Source of the DNA: Meghimatium bilineatum
Taxonomy: Eukaryota; Mollusca; Gastropoda; Stylommatophora; Philomycidae
Reading direction: 5' to 3'
Length of the DNA stretch: 64,000 nucleotides
Assembly: GCA_034231615.1 (NCBI GenBank)
Contig: CM067306.1
Coordinates: forward strand, 63,846,813 to 63,910,812
The notes beneath the pieces are model-generated. The model saw only the letters and a program-made list of their open reading frames with translations. It was not told the DNA's origin and made no database searches. Shown piece by piece: positions 63,490-64,000 of this stretch. Position numbers and translations under genes: made by a program. Each line of letters starts with the position of its first letter. Position 1 is the stretch's first letter.

Positions 63490-64000
63490 AACGGTGAATC
63501 TAACCATACTATCTCAAACCTTCTATAAGTGAATCAACGGTGAATCTAACCATACTATCTCAAACCTTCTATACGTGAATCAACGGTGAATCTAACTATA
63601 CTATCTCAAACCTTCTATAAGTGAATCAACGGTGAATCTAACCATACTATCTCAAACCTTCTATACGTGAATCAACGGTGAATCTAACTATACTATCTCA
63701 AACCTTCTATAAGTGAATCAACGGTGAATCTAACTATACTATCTCAAACCTTCTATACGTGAATCAACGGTGAATCTAACCATACTATCTCAAACCTTCT
63801 ATAAGTGAATCAACGGTGAATCTAACCATACTATCTCAAACCTTCTATAAGTGAATCAACGGTGAATCTAACCATACTTTCTCACACTTTTTATAAGTGA
63901 ATCAACGGTGAATCTAACCATACTATCTCAAACCTTCTATACGTGAATCAACGGTGAATCTAACTATACTATCTCAAACCTTCTATAAGTGAATCAACGG
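63490..64000. repeat. 46-bp tandem repeat, about 11 copies, running off the window
   Basis: AACGGTGAATCTAACCATAC plus TATCTCAAACCTTCTATACG. Two variable sites (ACC/ACT and ATACG/ATAAG) tend to alternate. Confidence 0.97.

Overview
This is a eukaryotic, animal-type window: AT-rich, with genes split into spliced exons, kilobase introns, many microsatellites and minisatellites, tRNA-derived SINE-like repeats, and relics of several LINE, mariner and Merlin families. No operons or Shine-Dalgarno patterns are visible. Gene structure and repeat style suit an invertebrate, and a mollusc or other lophotrochozoan is my best guess. No species is assigned; that part is inference.

Two protein genes can be reconstructed exon by exon with matching splice phases, both on the minus strand. 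(1) An FKBP14/FKBP7-type endoplasmic-reticulum peptidyl-prolyl isomerase lies at 3198-12670. It has four coding exons and 232 residues: signal peptide, FKBP domain, two EF-hands and an HEEL retention tail. Its last exon has a second intact copy at 925-1089, and its third exon has two decayed relics at about 5111-5146 and 5210-5255. Intron 1 holds a Merlin transposase pseudogene, a 53-bp minisatellite and LINE/SINE pieces. (2) A secreted protein of 1119 residues (1127 from an upstream ATG) lies at 23496-41720 in eight coding exons. It has a signal peptide, an eight-cysteine N-terminal module, an approximately 780-residue Thr/Glu/Pro/Asp mucin-like stalk encoded by one minisatellite exon, and a trypsin-fold (S1) domain. 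The S1 domain keeps GDSGGP but has Ile where the catalytic His should be. I do not recognise this architecture and regard it as the most interesting object here.

Layout: 1-12.7 kb is the FKBP14 locus and its duplications. 12.7-23.4 kb is intergenic, with LINE fragments, SINEs and simple repeats. 23.5-41.7 kb is the mucin-stalk S1 homologue, whose introns carry LINE fragments, a GATA array, a 29-bp array that multiplies a splice-acceptor-like motif, and a complete internally deleted mariner with perfect inverted ends. 41.7-64 kb has no gene I can support with confidence. It is dominated by tandem arrays (15, 18, 26-27, 30, 31, 34, 42 and 46 bp units), SINEs and LINE remnants, plus three weak candidate exons (50.1, 53.3 and 62.9 kb).

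Three SINE-like families recur. Family A has about 15 copies, an (AAG)n tail, and two copies with clear 9-10 bp target-site duplications. Family B has a tRNA-like head and a conserved core. Family C has a tRNA-like head and a fixed end. The two genes do not form a pathway; they are simply neighbours on the same strand.
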